Below are positions 24,138-36,370 of a stretch of DNA of 64,000 bases, one piece after another (positions within the stretch are counted from its first letter, which is position 1; every line of letters begins with the position of its first letter). A program made the translations under genes and the position numbers. The DNA is from Lepidonotus clava (taxonomy: Eukaryota; Annelida; Polychaeta; Phyllodocida; Polynoidae), in contig OW387146.1 in the NCBI GenBank assembly GCA_936440205.1, positions 25,916,458 to 25,980,457 on the forward strand, given 5' to 3'. The notes under the pieces were generated by a model that worked only from the letters and a program-made list of their open reading frames with translations, did no database searches and had not been told where the DNA came from.

Positions 24138-24210
24138 TATAAAAGATTGCCATGAAAGTTTCCCTCACTTCACTTCATTATATTTTCTCAAGGGTTGAGA
24201 CCAGCTTCAG
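24138..24210 (+). promoter_or_regulatory. TATA promoter and presumed non-coding first exon of the receptor gene
   Basis: TATAAAA at 24138-24144 predicts a start near 24168, in pyrimidine-rich TCCCTCACTTCACTTC. The exon would end at 24210, where TTCAG meets the strong donor GTAAGG. A matching acceptor, ATTATTCTCAG, ends at 24848, about 100 bp upstream of the receptor start codon. A very short upstream frame (ATGGTATAG) then precedes the main start. Confidence 0.45.
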
Positions 24211-24485
24211 GTAAGGTGCAATTTGTAGATTACATATAGATATAAAAGTTGCAGGGCTTAGGTTTAGTTTAAATGCAAGCCTCACAGATATCTGTCATCT
24301 TAGCAAGGGTACCACCTCTTGAAATCTCTTTGAAGTCTATGGTCTGATTACAGGAAAAAACAGCTCTCATCTTTGGTTGATTCAATATTTCTATGAAGAG
24401 CTGTTCACCTCTTAAGACGATTTAAAGAGTCTTTTTTATCAAATTAATTATTCATTTAAAGAGTCTTTTTTCATCAAATATTAAG

Positions 24486-24698
24486 TGAGATATCCATGTT
24501 CAAAAAATAAAAGTGAAAAATCAGTTTTTCACCTCTAATTTCAATACTTTCAATATTACAACCATATATTTTATCTCAAAAGATAGATAAAAATATATTT
24601 TACCATTTGATATACATTACATAACTGTAGCATTATCAGAGACAGCGCAATGTAAATTACTGAAAATTCGGCGCTGAGAGGTGTTGTCTATCCTTAAG
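24486..24698 (+). repeat. Partial copy of the 42.7-kb fold-back element
   Basis: GAGATATCCATGTTCAAAAA, TCAGTTTTTCACCTCTAAT and CTGAGAGGTGTTGTCTATCC follow the order of the right arm at 43219-43429. The left half and outer end are absent. It lies in the presumed 5' intron of the receptor gene. Confidence 0.65.
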
Positions 24699-24950
24699 GT
24701 TTTCTTCACTTCTCCTCTTATACATTTCTTCATTGATTTTGATGAAAATGAAGTAAATAAATTGAGAATAACTCATAAATAAGTATGAATCATTCAGACA
24801 GAAAAAATGAATACCTTGATAAAAGTATTAAACAATAATTATTCTCAGAACAGAGGATAAGGAATTGATAACACTGCTTCATTGCAACTTATTGATGGTA
24901 TAGATGTAACTGAAACAGATACTTAAACTTAGGCACAACTGAAAACTAAC

Positions 24951-27900
24951 ATGATTAAACAATTTTCCTTTTCATACTGCAAATTGACAAGAAGAATGGG
25001 GGACAAGGCCTCTCTACATACTCTCCTGGTGTTAACATATTTCACCTTCTCTATCGCTCTTCATGAAATTGCTCAAGACCACATCAGAATCAAGAGGGGT
25101 ATCACATCTAAACCAATGACTGAAATTATGTCCAATATATTTCAAAACATATTTCAAAATAATGATTCAGTCCACATATTGAACTCATCCCAATCAAGTG
25201 GATTTTTGACAGAATCAGTTGCATCTCTCATAAAAAAGAGTAGGAGGGTACCTGGGTTACCCAATGTATCACCTGAGCCTTCAAATAAGTCTACTGAAAT
25301 GTGCTTGTCATGGTGGGCAAATAATAGGAGACATTTCCAAAGCTGTATCGTAGAAGAACAGATTAATATCTCTGAGGGCTTTAGTTCTGATATAAAATAT
25401 TGCATAAAGAAAGTCCGTAAACTTCATTTACTTGATTCTAGCACAACTTTCAGCATTTTAAAGGTTCATCAGACTTCTCTATGTTCTGCTGATAGTAATA
25501 TTGTTGCAGATATTTGTATGGTGTACCTCATCAAAAAAAGGTTTAAAACCCATATGATGCAGTTTGAAATTATCACCCAACAGGAATATCTTGTGTATCT
25601 GGATAGTGATGACTTTAGATCACATGGCCTTGATTTAACTGATGTTTCTGGAGCTTTGCCAGTTACCTTAAAAACAGCTGGTGACTGCAATGACGTTGAA
25701 GCTCAACTAAATAGTAGACAACTTAAAGAGATTTCCCCAGACCTTTTTGTACCAGTAATTGGCTCTAACTGTGTACTGTATAAAGGTGAAGACCATATTT
25801 ATGGAAACCACTGTGTGGAGTATGTGAAAGTTGAAAACTCAGAGCTAATAATATCCAGTAACTGTTCAGCATTAGATTCTTCATTAGGAATAAAACCATT
25901 GGCCTCAAAAGCAATTTGCAATAATATTGACATTAAGGCTTTCTGTCTCATTCAAACTTATACGTATCATCAACGTGAAGATATTGTTGTGCGATTTTGT
26001 GCAGCCCCTTTTTCATCAATTCAAGAAAATGGAAATCTTACCAAGTGGAAATTAGAGACTAAAAAGTCATGTTTAGACTTATATCCAAATACATTTCCTG
26101 ATGAAAGGAACAGAACCCTCTTGCCAGGTGATGCTACAATTGACATAAATTTTGAAGACATTATGTTTGGATGGAAAGCATGTGTTCTATATACAGGGGA
26201 TTTAATATATTCATCAAAATTAATACAGATATTGTTTTATCTGGAATACATTCTCTTATGCCTTGGGGTTTCAGCAATAATAATCAGCTTCAGTGTTCTT
26301 ATATGGGTAATAAGAGTGAAGAAATGTGATTCAGTGATGATGTACATGATTGCTCTTTTAATTTCCAACATAGGATTTTTACTGAATACATTTATTGGTT
26401 TTTGCTTAGACTCATTGGAGATCTTTTCTGTAGCCATCTGCATTATCATCCCTATTATAGATTCTACGTTTATCGATGCAACTCTGCTCATAATTCTTTT
26501 TCTAAGCATTGAAAGGACTTTTGCTGTTTACAAGCCATTAGAAATTAGATCCTGGTTTTCAATATCAAGAACAATTAAGGTAAGGGTAAATGAAATGAAA
26601 AAATTTCTCATAAAATTGTTAAAGCATAAGAGTAAGGACACCAGTCATAAATTGCAAATTTAGTGAATGCAATTATCTCCATTCTGATGCCAACCTTAAG
26701 CTTTTTGGCTTTGGAAATAAACTTAAGTTTATTTTTTGCAATCCATTTTTCAGGTTATTCTCACTGCTTTTTTGCTTTCCCTGGTACAAGCTATTCCTAG
26801 GACCATCTCCTTCTCTGGCTCACAACTCTACCATTTCTATAATGATACGATGATAACAGTATATAATATGCGCCAAACGGATCAATGCAGTTCAACATTG
26901 ATGTTGCTGCAGCATAATGGCCCTATAGAGACTGTGAGCATGGTACTTTTTGATTTGATACCATGGTGCCTCATATGCATCCTTAATGTTCTTATATATG
27001 TAAGGCTCCAGAAACAAGAAAGGATCAACAAGCAGCTGAGGAGGCAGGTAAGTGTATGTAGTACCCAGTAAAGGAAGAATATAAGAAAAGTAACTGTCTG
27101 TGATGTTCTATCATGTTATTAGAGTGTTCTAGATATCACTGATCACATACTTGGTTGGGTATAAAATCCTAAGCTATATCAGCACTCATTTTCACTTGCT
27201 TTTTATGCTATGAAGTCAACGGAAATACGATGTGATAATTTGGTTTTATTGATATTAAATGCACTGTGATGAGCTAATCCTGACCAAAGCCTCATTCTCA
27301 CTCATTGGGACTTCTTGATATCATTTGAAAATAGACTGCTAAAGCCGGGTTTCCACCGAACAACTTTCATCGTGAGTTTCTAATGACCATGAACCACATA
27401 GAAGAAAAGTCTTTGCTCCTTTTGGTCATTCAGAAAGCAACCATTTCTTGCTTCCACTGAACAACTAAAATACTGATATCTGAACGATTCTTGGACAATC
27501 TGGACAACTTTTTCAAATTACAGAGGTTGGAGAATTCAGGGAACAATATATTTAATTGTTTTTAATTGCCCTTGGAAAAAATCGTTGGCATCTGTCGTCC
27601 ATAAATATTTAACAGGTTAGATATTTCGTCGTTGGTGAATTGTTCACAAATGTCATTCACAAATGTAGTCATTCACAATTGTCTTTACCACCAGTTTTGT
27701 GTTTCCACTGAACGATTATACTAACGACCATAAAAGATTTATAAATTGTTCAGTGTCTTTCATGGTCGTTAGCATAATGTCATTCAGTGGAAACAGGCCT
27801 TAAGACTGCAGCTGAATTTAACCACAGGCTGATCTTAGGTTTGTAAAGTTATGTGTTAGTAAACAATAATGACAAATTATTCACCATCTAAAATGGGAAA

Positions 27901-28941
27901 GATTTTAACACTTTCCAATGTTAACCAACCAAAAATGCTATACAAATGGGGTTTGAAACATTGGTAAAGAAAATGTATCAACTTAAATACAACAGTTCGT
28001 CCACCTTTGTGAGTTGAATATTCATTAAGATGCTCTGTTTGGTAGAAATATTGGTTCTGCTAACAACTACCAATTGGTGATCAAAGTGCACCCAGGGTTA
28101 TATCAGTATAGCTGTGGACCATGGACCTGACTCAGTACTGCTACCTGTCTGTTGCACTAGTGCTGGATACACCAGAGGTCTCTGCCTATATATATCAGGA
28201 CTGACCTGTATTGGTCTCACTTCGATCATTGCTACCCACAGACCTTGCTGAGCCTAAAGTTTTTTCTTTTGTTTGGTTGCCTTTGGGTGCCAATAAGTGT
28301 CACTAACTACTCATGCTGTTGATTGTTATGTGTCCATGTTTACCTCCACCAAGAAGCTATACAGTGAAAATTAACTCTTTAGACCCCACAAAATTGAGGT
28401 ACAAAGGGGTTAGTTTCCCCACGATTTTCCAAATATGTAACCCACAAGGGAGGAAATAGGCTCTGTGTGATTTACAACATTTGAGAGGTTGTTTTAGGCA
28501 TTCAAAAGATAACAAACATTATGAAATTCTGTAAATTAACAATATTTCTGGGGAAACTACCAACGTGTAGCTAGATTGGGGTCTAAAAGATTAAATACTA
28601 GTTTATTTTGCGCACCTAGTAAATATCCTTTGGTTTGTCATTTTACATTGCAGCCTACTGACACTTCAAGAACTACTCGGCTTTTGGTTCAAATTATAAT
28701 GAGCAGCTGGACTTTTCTTCTTCTCCCAGGCATAATGAATGTTATTGTATTTTATATCTACCCTCTCATCCAAGCCCCTTACAAAGGTGATGCGGTGGCT
28801 ATAAGTTCTGCAATTGCTAAGGGTTGTGTAATGATCAGTTGTAATCTGTTGCCATCCATCTATCTCAGTGGACTAAAAGAAAATGAACGTAAGAAAAGCA
28901 TATTTAGTTGCACGGGTCTCTGTTGTAAGTCTACAGAATGA
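24951..28941 (+). CDS. Rhodopsin-like seven-helix receptor with long cysteine-rich ectodomain (736 aa)
   Basis: Three coding exons join in phase 0: 24951-26579 (donor AAG|GTAAGG), 26754-27047 (TTTTTCAG acceptor, CAG|GTAAGT donor) and 28654-28941 (ACATTGCAG acceptor, stop TGA). A better start may be Met16 (24996), which leads straight into the signal peptide LHTLLVLTYFTFSIA; a basic RIKRG follows near residue 48. About 370 extracellular residues carry some 15 cysteines and several N-glycosylation sequons and match no domain I know; no GPS cleavage motif is seen. TM1 is near 427-453, TM2 460-485, TM3 490-518. TM3 ends SIERTFAVYKPL, the E-R form of the class A DRY motif. TM4 and TM5 lie in exon 2, with an ECL2 cysteine (QTDQC) that could bond to FC in ECL1. 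TM6 and TM7 lie in exon 3, TM7 ending LLPSIY, a variant of NPxxY. The tail CTGLCC could be palmitoylated. It should act at the cell surface through G proteins; the ligand is unknown. Confidence 0.88.
27344..27800. mobile_element. MITE with GGTTTCCAC(C/T)GAA ends, in receptor intron 2, copy 1
   Basis: Left end GCCGGGTTTCCACCGAAC and right end CATTCAGTGGAAACAGGCC are inverted. The interior matches 55701-56125 throughout: TTTCTTGCTTCCACTGAAC, AAATCGTTGGCATC and TTTTGTGTTTCCACTGAACG appear in both in order. Several internal copies of the terminal motif (TTCCACTGAACGATTATA) suggest subterminal repeats for transposase binding. About 457 bp, non-coding. Confidence 0.75.
28375..28590. mobile_element. 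piggyBac-like MITE in receptor intron 2
   Basis: TTAA at 28371-28374 and 28591-28594 flanks ends CTCTTTAGACCCCACA and ATTGGGGTCTAAAAGA. Same family as 7426-7758 but shorter (216 bp). It ends 60 bp before the acceptor of the receptor's last exon. Confidence 0.7.
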
Positions 28942-29418
28942 TTATTGATATTTATTTATGATTCAGCTATGTTTCTTGAATCAAGAAACTAGTGACCCAT
29001 ATCCACTGGCCTGAATCAGTGCATACACCAGCTGATCATTTGAGGAATTATATCTAAAAATCAGCTGATGGTTTTGGCAGTTCACATTAAGCAGGTATAT
29101 GTCAATACATCATACTATACGACCAGGGACCTGAAGACTGGGTAAGGCTTATTTAAACCTCATACCCAAAAAGCAATCTGCCCACTGAATCATGGCTAAA
29201 TTTAAGGCTACTTAGTAAACTAACTAGAGAAAACTAATAACTGAATTGCTTCTCAATCGTTCAACAGTTCAACATACTTCTTTTATCCCTAAAAAGAGGA
29301 TATACTGAAGTTAGTTGATATATGTGGATCAGAAATTTGATGTTTCCCTGAGATTCAGTGTATTGGTACATGAGTATAACACAGACTTAAAGATCTGTGC
29401 TAAAGATAATTGATGTTC

Positions 29419-29467
29419 AATAAAGTTAATATTGTTTGCAAGACTAAGATGATTGGTGTTCAATAAA
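29419..29467 (+). terminator. Poly(A) signals of the receptor gene
   Basis: Two AATAAA hexamers, at 29419 and 29462, lie about 480-520 bp after the receptor stop codon with TG-rich sequence behind each. They sit in a short duplicated stretch (GATGTTCAATAAAGTTAATATTGTTTGCAAGACTA-like, two copies, written here in part as TTCAATAAA and GTTTGCAAGACTA). Confidence 0.55.
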
Positions 29468-29544
29468 TATTGTTTGCAAGACTATTGTTTTGACCGTTCT
29501 CTTCAACAAATAGATTTATTATACTAGGGCTTACACAGGATATT

Positions 29545-29635
29545 ATATAATGTTAATAATGAGAATAATAACAATTTCCCCAAACCCCCTCATATTTTCT
29601 AGGAACAAATTCAGATATCATGTCTTGTCACAACC
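29545..29635. repeat. Local repeat, copy 1 (second copy 35877-35962)
   Basis: ATATAATGTTAATAATGAGA, then CTCATATTTTCTAGGAACAA and ATTCAGATATCA match 35877-35962 (ATATAATGTTAGTAATAATA, CTCATATTTTCCAGGAACAA). The two lie 6.3 kb apart in the same orientation, each a few hundred bases from one of the two exons proposed for the minus-strand gene. Confidence 0.65.
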
Positions 29636-29688
29636 CTGATAAGTATAGCAAATCATTTAGTAGAAACAGACAGGATAACTTTTCTTAC

Positions 29689-29817
29689 CGCCTAGCATGA
29701 TGAGGCCCACAATGAAGGTAAGAAACACGGTGGTCAACGTATCCATGGTGACGCCCGATGTGTAAAACAGATATGGGTCAGTTCGTCTGTGCCCTATTGT
29801 CACTCAGAACACGATGT
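29689..29817 (-). CDS. Minus-strand exon: 5' UTR, start codon and signal peptide of a secreted or membrane protein
   Basis: Read on the minus strand, the acceptor TTCATTCCTTTCAG ends at 29818. About 70 nt of leader follow, and then GTCACCATGG, an ideal Kozak start, at 29746. The frame reads MDTLTTVFLTFIVGLIMLG and then one base before the donor GTAAGA at 29688. A hydrophobic leader of this length ended by a phase-1 intron is a classic signal-peptide exon. No continuing exon could be found to the left before the receptor gene, so the next exon probably lies further left, and the receptor gene would be nested in the intron. The protein family is unknown. The first exon may be at 36201-36330. 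Confidence 0.6.
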
Positions 29818-29829
29818 CTGAAAGGAATG

Positions 29830-30170
29830 AAAAAACACCATAATTAAACTAAATATGTTGAAGATACACCAAACTTGACGACAGTGCTGATGGACAGCTT
29901 TGATCATTTATTTTAAAAAAAACACATCGAATTTCATTTGACTTTTATACAGAAAAACAATCAAAAGGAAATTTCCTTTCACATGTTTATAAACAAATTC
30001 ATCCTTCCATATTTCATATTTTGAACTTGAGACAAGAGCAGCCACAATGGAGACTATTTGCTTAACTTAGACAATTCATGTAAACATATTTCATAGTAGC
30101 CTAATTGGTGCCAATCTGAGTGTGGTCGACGCAAGTTGTGTCAACAAGATTTTATGAAAAATTCATTATG
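29830..30170. other. Intronic or intergenic, no gene seen
   Basis: AT-rich; presumed intron of the minus-strand gene. Confidence 0.45.
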
Positions 30171-30179
30171 CAGGGTCAG

Positions 30180-30350
30180 AATAAGGGTCGGGTCGGGTCG
30201 GTAGGTCGAGGGGTTATGATTCCCAGCCCACACCCTTGCTCTTTACCCATAACTACAACTGGAAGGGAAAACGCAGTAGCATGTGTGCTAATGAATGCCG
30301 TTTTAGTACTTAGCCCTTATGCTGACTCCCCTTTCAACTCCCGAGAATAT
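30180..30350 (+). repeat. Dispersed repeat, copy 1 of 3
   Basis: GCCGTTTTAGTACTTAGCCC, GCTGACTCCCCTTTCAACTC and the upstream AACTACAACTGGAAGGGAAAA follow the order of the copy at 58110-58270; an inverted copy is at 31853-31995. A degenerate GGGTCGGGTCGGTAGGTCG run precedes it. Confidence 0.5.
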
Positions 30351-30831
30351 ATTCATAAACAAGCTGAGACGCAATTGGATATATATGGGAAAGACATTGC
30401 ATGAGAACTGGGTAATTGTCAAAATCATCCAGAGTAACCTGATAGTACCTAAACTCTCATGTCATTCTGGTCAATCACGATTGCCATTACTCAAATGATG
30501 ACCAAAATCGACATGTGGGATTGTTTGCATAGGATCATGCAAGCCTGGGATATAAAGCATAATACCCACTCTGCACATTTGACCAAGTCACCGACTATTT
30601 GACACCAAATCCGCTGATTTTAACAGAATACTTAGCACTTTTAACAATTTCAAATTTCCTTTCTAATCATAATACTGATTTGTCATCTAAATCAGTGCAA
30701 ACATCGGCCGATTCCTTTAGTATCCTTTAGCTTGCGCCCATTCAGCCTACTGGGTATATAAAAATGTATGGAACTTCAAAGAAAGAAAATCAATTTGAAA
30801 TTTACACTACCTTCATAATCATGAAAACAGA

Positions 30832-30898
30832 AATCAACCCTATCTTAAAATTAGGTGAGCAAGTAATGCGTTTCCTTGGTTTCGAGATAGGGTTGATT
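30832..30898. repeat. Short inverted repeat, 14-bp perfect arms
   Basis: AATCAACCCTATCT (30832-30845) is the exact complement of AGATAGGGTTGATT (30885-30898), with a 39-nt spacer. It may be the remains of a small MITE or a stem-loop. Confidence 0.45.
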
Positions 30899-31852
30899 AA
30901 TTGCAAGATGACATGAATTACCTAAATCTGTCTTCTACAGGTACTTACAACCTCTAACATGCCCTTTTCTTTATCGATACACAAGTAAGGTTTAAGAATA
31001 TCTGCACTTCCTTATCTCGTATGATTCCACTGAAAACATGTCTCTCCAGGAATTTCTAAAAATTGATTGAAAATAATACAATATAGGTTACCTATTTCTA
31101 CAGGCTAGTAGAAGTAGATGGGTTTTGTCATAATGGACGAACAATTTGATAAAATTAATGTTCTTTTTGATTTATATGGCATGGTTCTGAAAAGAATTCA
31201 TGTAGAAATTGTTCAATTTTACAAAAAAAGAAACGTCAATAAACGCCAGAATCATGGTTGCCTACAACCAGATTAAGGAGAAATACCCACGGATGGCTAT
31301 GGATGGATTGGTCCAAAGTTTTGAATCAGCATCGGGAATTTGTGTCTTATTGAAAATGATTGCATGCATTGAAAGCATCAATAAGTAGGTGCGGTAGATG
31401 CTGCATAGAATACTTTCTAGCTTTACCTCCTATTGTACTGAAAGAACACGTTATTTCAACAATTTAATCTTAATGTAAAAGGAATCAATCTGAAACTAAT
31501 CACGATATTTTGCCTTCCAAGGCATCCTGAGCGTTCTTGAGGTTAATACCACAAGTTGCGATTTTGCTTATCATATTATTATGAGGACACAACTGAATCA
31601 GAATCCAACATATGACCACATGCACATATAATTGAGAAATGGGACCATTTTGCTAGATTGCATTGTATGTCACTTTGTACAAAGTATGCACATGAAGGCC
31701 ATGCAATACTTTGCAAAGGTTACCAGGTTGCAAGTAGTGTTTTTGATTGCCCTTAATGCATCATATCAGCTTGCTCTCAATTTGATAATGAGATCGTTAT
31801 CTCAGCTATTTGCTTGCTTTGATAAAAATCATTGGATATAGGGGCAGGTACA

Positions 31853-31995
31853 GAACTACCAAAATGGTTTCATCAGCATAATTATAGGCTAAATACTAAA
31901 ATGGCACCAATTTGCATGTATGTGTGCGGCATTTTCCCCTCTTGTTGTAGTTTATAGGTCCACCAAAAGGAGGGGGCAGGTTAAGGACCAGCTAG
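31853..31995 (-). repeat. Dispersed repeat, copy 2 of 3 (inverted)
   Basis: On the minus strand CTCCTTTTGGTGGACCTATA, AACTACAACAAG and GCCATTTTAGTATTTAGCC follow the same order as 58126-58240. It is the best-matched pair in the family. Confidence 0.6.
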
Positions 31996-34900
31996 AATCG
32001 TACTCCCTGGACATGTCCCTGGTATGTGAGTAGCTTTTAATTGTAGGTTTGCGAAAATACAGACTGGCATTTACACTATGCAATAAGACTCTTACGACAA
32101 GAACCAGTTGTTTCTTTAAAACGTTAGTCACTTTAACCTCATGAAAACAACAGAGACATTATGTGTTTGGTCCTTGATTCTCCCCTGAATTACCAAGATT
32201 TTTGTCACGGTTCTTTCCTGACTCCTATCAAAGTTATAGCATTATTGTGTTTGAATAGCAAGCAACATCTTCAACTACAGCTGTATATATATGGTCCTGA
32301 TAAATCTTTCTAAAATTTCTAAGCGGACCAACGCCAACAATCATAATCTTCAACTTCAGTTGATTAGTGAGACCAGCCCGCGTTAGGAGTTCAATGAGTT
32401 CAATATGAACTTCCTGTGACTTTTTCATTTGACTAAATGGTAAACTATTTAAATGCAAAAATAACTCATTTGTATATGTTTAGCGGTAGATAATATTTTA
32501 ACCCGATGACAATTTATTTTCAGTTGCTACAAATATTCATCAAAATGCCTTATGAGCAGGAAAATCATGTACTATGTTTTATTCTTTACTAAAATATATA
32601 TTAACCATTTCATACTAGAAAGAATAAAATATCTGTTCATAATATCTAATTTGACGACACAGGCTCAAGGACTGTTCTAATATCAAAGGAGATATTCTTC
32701 TCATAATATTATGATTTCATCAAATTTCTCTAACTTTACACTCTCTTTGCTTCACTTTCGTAACTTAGAACCTAGCTACTTTAGCACTTTGAGGGGTCAC
32801 AAGCTGAAATTCTGGTTATGTCTGGTCAGGCCTGGTCATTTAAGCGATTAGGAACCATACGAAACCATAAGAAATCACCAGAAATCACAACACACAGCAA
32901 TATAGAGATCTAAAATGAGCAATGCTATCAGAAATACATATATACCGACTACGTTGATCGCGGGGACAATATCAAATAATACTAGATATTGGCCAAAAGC
33001 AGACTAGAATCTGACTAGAATCTTGGTCACAACACCCACTGGGTTCGCCCCAATTCGGCATGTGTATTTCACACAAAGTCATCGTTAGGATGAAGTGGTC
33101 TTTCCAAGTAATATGGATCATTACAATCGCTGATTTCCCTTTCAAACCATACCTTGTTGGCTAATAAGATGTAATCTCAGCCCAATTCACGTCAACCTAG
33201 CATTGAATACCAAGTATCTAAGCACATGGGCCTGTGGGACCTTCTTAATGGTGTTGCTTCATTGAGAATTGACATTTTCAACCCTAGGGATTTTGCAGAA
33301 GTGGGAATAAATCCACCAGGATGAGCGCATTTCCAATATTATGCAACATTGAATTGACATCGAGGGTGTTATGTATGCAGAATGGCCCAACTTAAAGTCT
33401 TAAAATCGACTTCCCCTCCTCGAGAAGTCCCTTTCCAATTGTATATATTATGTCCCCATTTGTCAGCATCTTTTACTATTCTTAATGTTAGAAATGTTAT
33501 TTGCAAATTGTCATTAATGTACAATAATAGATATACTAGAATAAGGAGGGATTTCAAGATTTGTTGCAGTCTGCTGAGTAGATTTACATGTAGTCATCAT
33601 GTTGCTAAAGCCTACATTAAGCTACACACAACTCTAATTTCACTTGTTTGAAGTTCAAATAAGTAGCGAGGAAAGCAAGTCTGCCCCCGTAAAGATCATG
33701 TTCAATTTCAAACTATGTCCAAAAGACATAATATATCATAAGATATTTTGGCGTTTAAATAGATCTGGAGTGTTTTTTTTCTGAATGATATTACACAAAA
33801 CCATCCATTAGAACAAATGCTCCCACCCCCACAACAAAAAGAAGAGAAGAAAATAGATAAATACAAAACAAAGCTGATTTAAAGCAATGTGTTTTACCCA
33901 GTTTCACCATTTGTATGTGCTCTATGGACATGTATAACAAAATAATATTTCTAGTTAGCTTCCATTAGAGTAGGTGTCAGCAGAACATTGTATTACACAA
34001 CTTGCATTACTTTTGATAGAGATTGATGATTTTGTAGGTGGAACTAGCTCTCACAGAAAAATTGATAGAGCCATGGAAAGATTGATCAGAGGCTTTGCAA
34101 ATGGCATTTCCCCCATTATCCCTGTTTCTTTGAAAGGTGTAAACCATTTGATGGTTCAGAGCGAATCGCATTAACCGCAATCACATTAATCACACATGTC
34201 AGGAATCACTCCTTCTAAAACATTTCTCATGTCCCACTGTCTGATTACAGCTGCTTTCCATTAACCTATTAAATTGGAAACGAAAGAAAACTTCTGACAC
34301 CTTCGGAAAACCTTTGATTTTATTGTGTTTCAGAAGGAAAACTGAAATGGCCAGAACTTGGATAACTCTGGTTGATGCCAAGAGTGTTATAAGAGAAACA
34401 GACATTTACTAAACAACTGTATTTCTGAAGACTGCTTAATTCAATTAATTCCTACTGAGGAAATATAAAAAAATATTTAATGAATACAAAGTATGTTCTC
34501 GCTCTTTAAGTGGGTCTTTGAGGACGACTAACTGAAGTCTTCGAGAACGACTAACTGAACTGAGTTGAATGGAAATTGTGTTTTCTGGGGAAAAAAATTC
34601 ATCTAATCTTTATCACAGTTGACCTTTCAATTTCTATTAACATTGAATGACAGATTTCCTTTTTGATATTCAGCCTGAGCTTTCTTATAATTTGAATTTT
34701 CCATACATTAGACAGGTGGCGCTTTTAGCATGAACAACCACTTGGTTTGTATTTACAAAGCCTGAAAGTATCAACAGGAGTATGCACTTTAATTTTGTGA
34801 TTTTGTTATAACTTCAAATCTAAAAGACGTTTTTAAATCGCTTACAGCTGCATTTTCCTGACTGAGATATATGTGACAATAGGGCAGTGCAAAACGACAA

Positions 34901-35870
34901 CCTATTACAATGACTAGATTTAATGGACATTGTATATATCTGTCCACTGTCCTTACACTTCACAACTCAATACCCTCAGTCACTTAAAAGCCCCACTGAG
35001 CGAGCACACCTTGCATTGCTGTGAGGGAATAAAAGTAAATCTTCAGGGTTTGCGCCAGTTTGACGGGCGGTAAAGCTCATCCATAGGGATTTAGTCCGCC
35101 ATCAACGCCAAACATGTTGAACCAGTCTGATTTCTGGGGTGTTTAACTGGTCTGGATGATTAACCAAGTACCAATCGACGGTTTTAATGTATAAAATCAC
35201 ATGCCAAATCCCAAATGTCACTAGGAAATGTGGAAGAAAAGAATATTGTAAATTTTAAATATGTTTCCAGTTCAACAAAACAGTTAAGAATAAAATGTAG
35301 ACTATCAATACCATAGGGCTGTCGTTTATCATTATAAACATATCCATAAAATAGTGCATCCTTCCCTGCAGGTGCAAGTCCCAATAGTACATGGTAAAAA
35401 ATGATGACGATGCATATATGATAATCTTTACATACGCTCTTACGTGGAAGGTTTTCACATTCAATTATATCACTATCCTTTAAAAGGCATTTAATCTCTT
35501 CATTTAAATTAGTGCAAATTTAAAAATTATGGCACATGTGGTATTAAATTGAGGAATGTGCAGTACATGAAGTATATTATTATGGTGACTGTATTTCAGG
35601 AAACTGTACACTTTGATATGTCTAGATGAATGTTTTTACTGTAACACATTCTGACAACTGCCACAGACAGCTGTTTGGTTGTCAAGATTAATTTAGTGAA
35701 CGTTTTGTGAAATAATGTCTTGATGTTCTAATGGAGACAGACACATTGTATATGTTTAAAGGCGGGTACTACTTATTGAATTAATTTCTGTTTTTCTAAG
35801 TGACCAAACGTAGTCTTCCCTTTCAGTGATTCAATTAGGAATCTCTCAAAAATCGGCCAATTGCTAGAAA
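31996..35870. other. Intergenic or intronic, no gene seen
   Basis: AT-rich. Several 60-90 codon frames occur on both strands but none has codon bias, splice borders or a recognisable motif. A small A-rich patch lies near 33830. Confidence 0.55.
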
Positions 35871-35876
35871 TATATA

Positions 35877-35962
35877 TATATAATGTTAGTAATAATAATA
35901 AAAGGAATTTTCCCAAATCACTCATATTTTCCAGGAACAAATTCAGATATCAAAGCTTAGTC
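35877..35962. repeat. Local repeat, copy 2 (first copy 29545-29635)
   Basis: See the match at 29545. It is preceded by a TATATATATA run. Confidence 0.65.
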
Positions 35963-36200
35963 ATTAATGATCTCTAATTTGAGTCTGTAAGGAATGTTAA
36001 CAGAACATAAAATTAACTTTCAAAGGGTACATTGTTTGCTATCCTCATACGACTATTTACAGAAATCAATGGTCCAAGATTGAAATGTTACGTAGTTTGT
36101 TTCCTCTAAATTACGTGAAATATACTTCCAAGAAAATATGAATGCATTTGTACTATATTCATATGATTCTTAATCACACAGCTACCTCATAGAAACATAC

Positions 36201-36370
36201 CAAAGAACTCAAATCAGTTGGTCACTGTATGTGGCAGCCTCCATAATACTCCCTATAACTGGTTACTCCCCGACGATCTGGTTGTAAGTGATGTTTGGTG
36301 TGCAGTCCTCCACGACAGGGGTCCATGAAGGATTTCAAATGAGGGGTTCCATATATACAGACTATAAATA
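36201..36370 (-). promoter_or_regulatory. Candidate TATA promoter and first exon of the minus-strand signal-peptide gene
   Basis: On the minus strand TATTTATAG (36370-36362) is followed by a second TATATA (36356-36351). A start near 36330 would give a leader exon of about 130 nt ending at 36201, where CTTTG meets the donor GTATGT. The leader is richer in G+C than its surroundings. It could splice to the acceptor at 29818. The link is inference from orientation and splice sites only. Confidence 0.35.
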
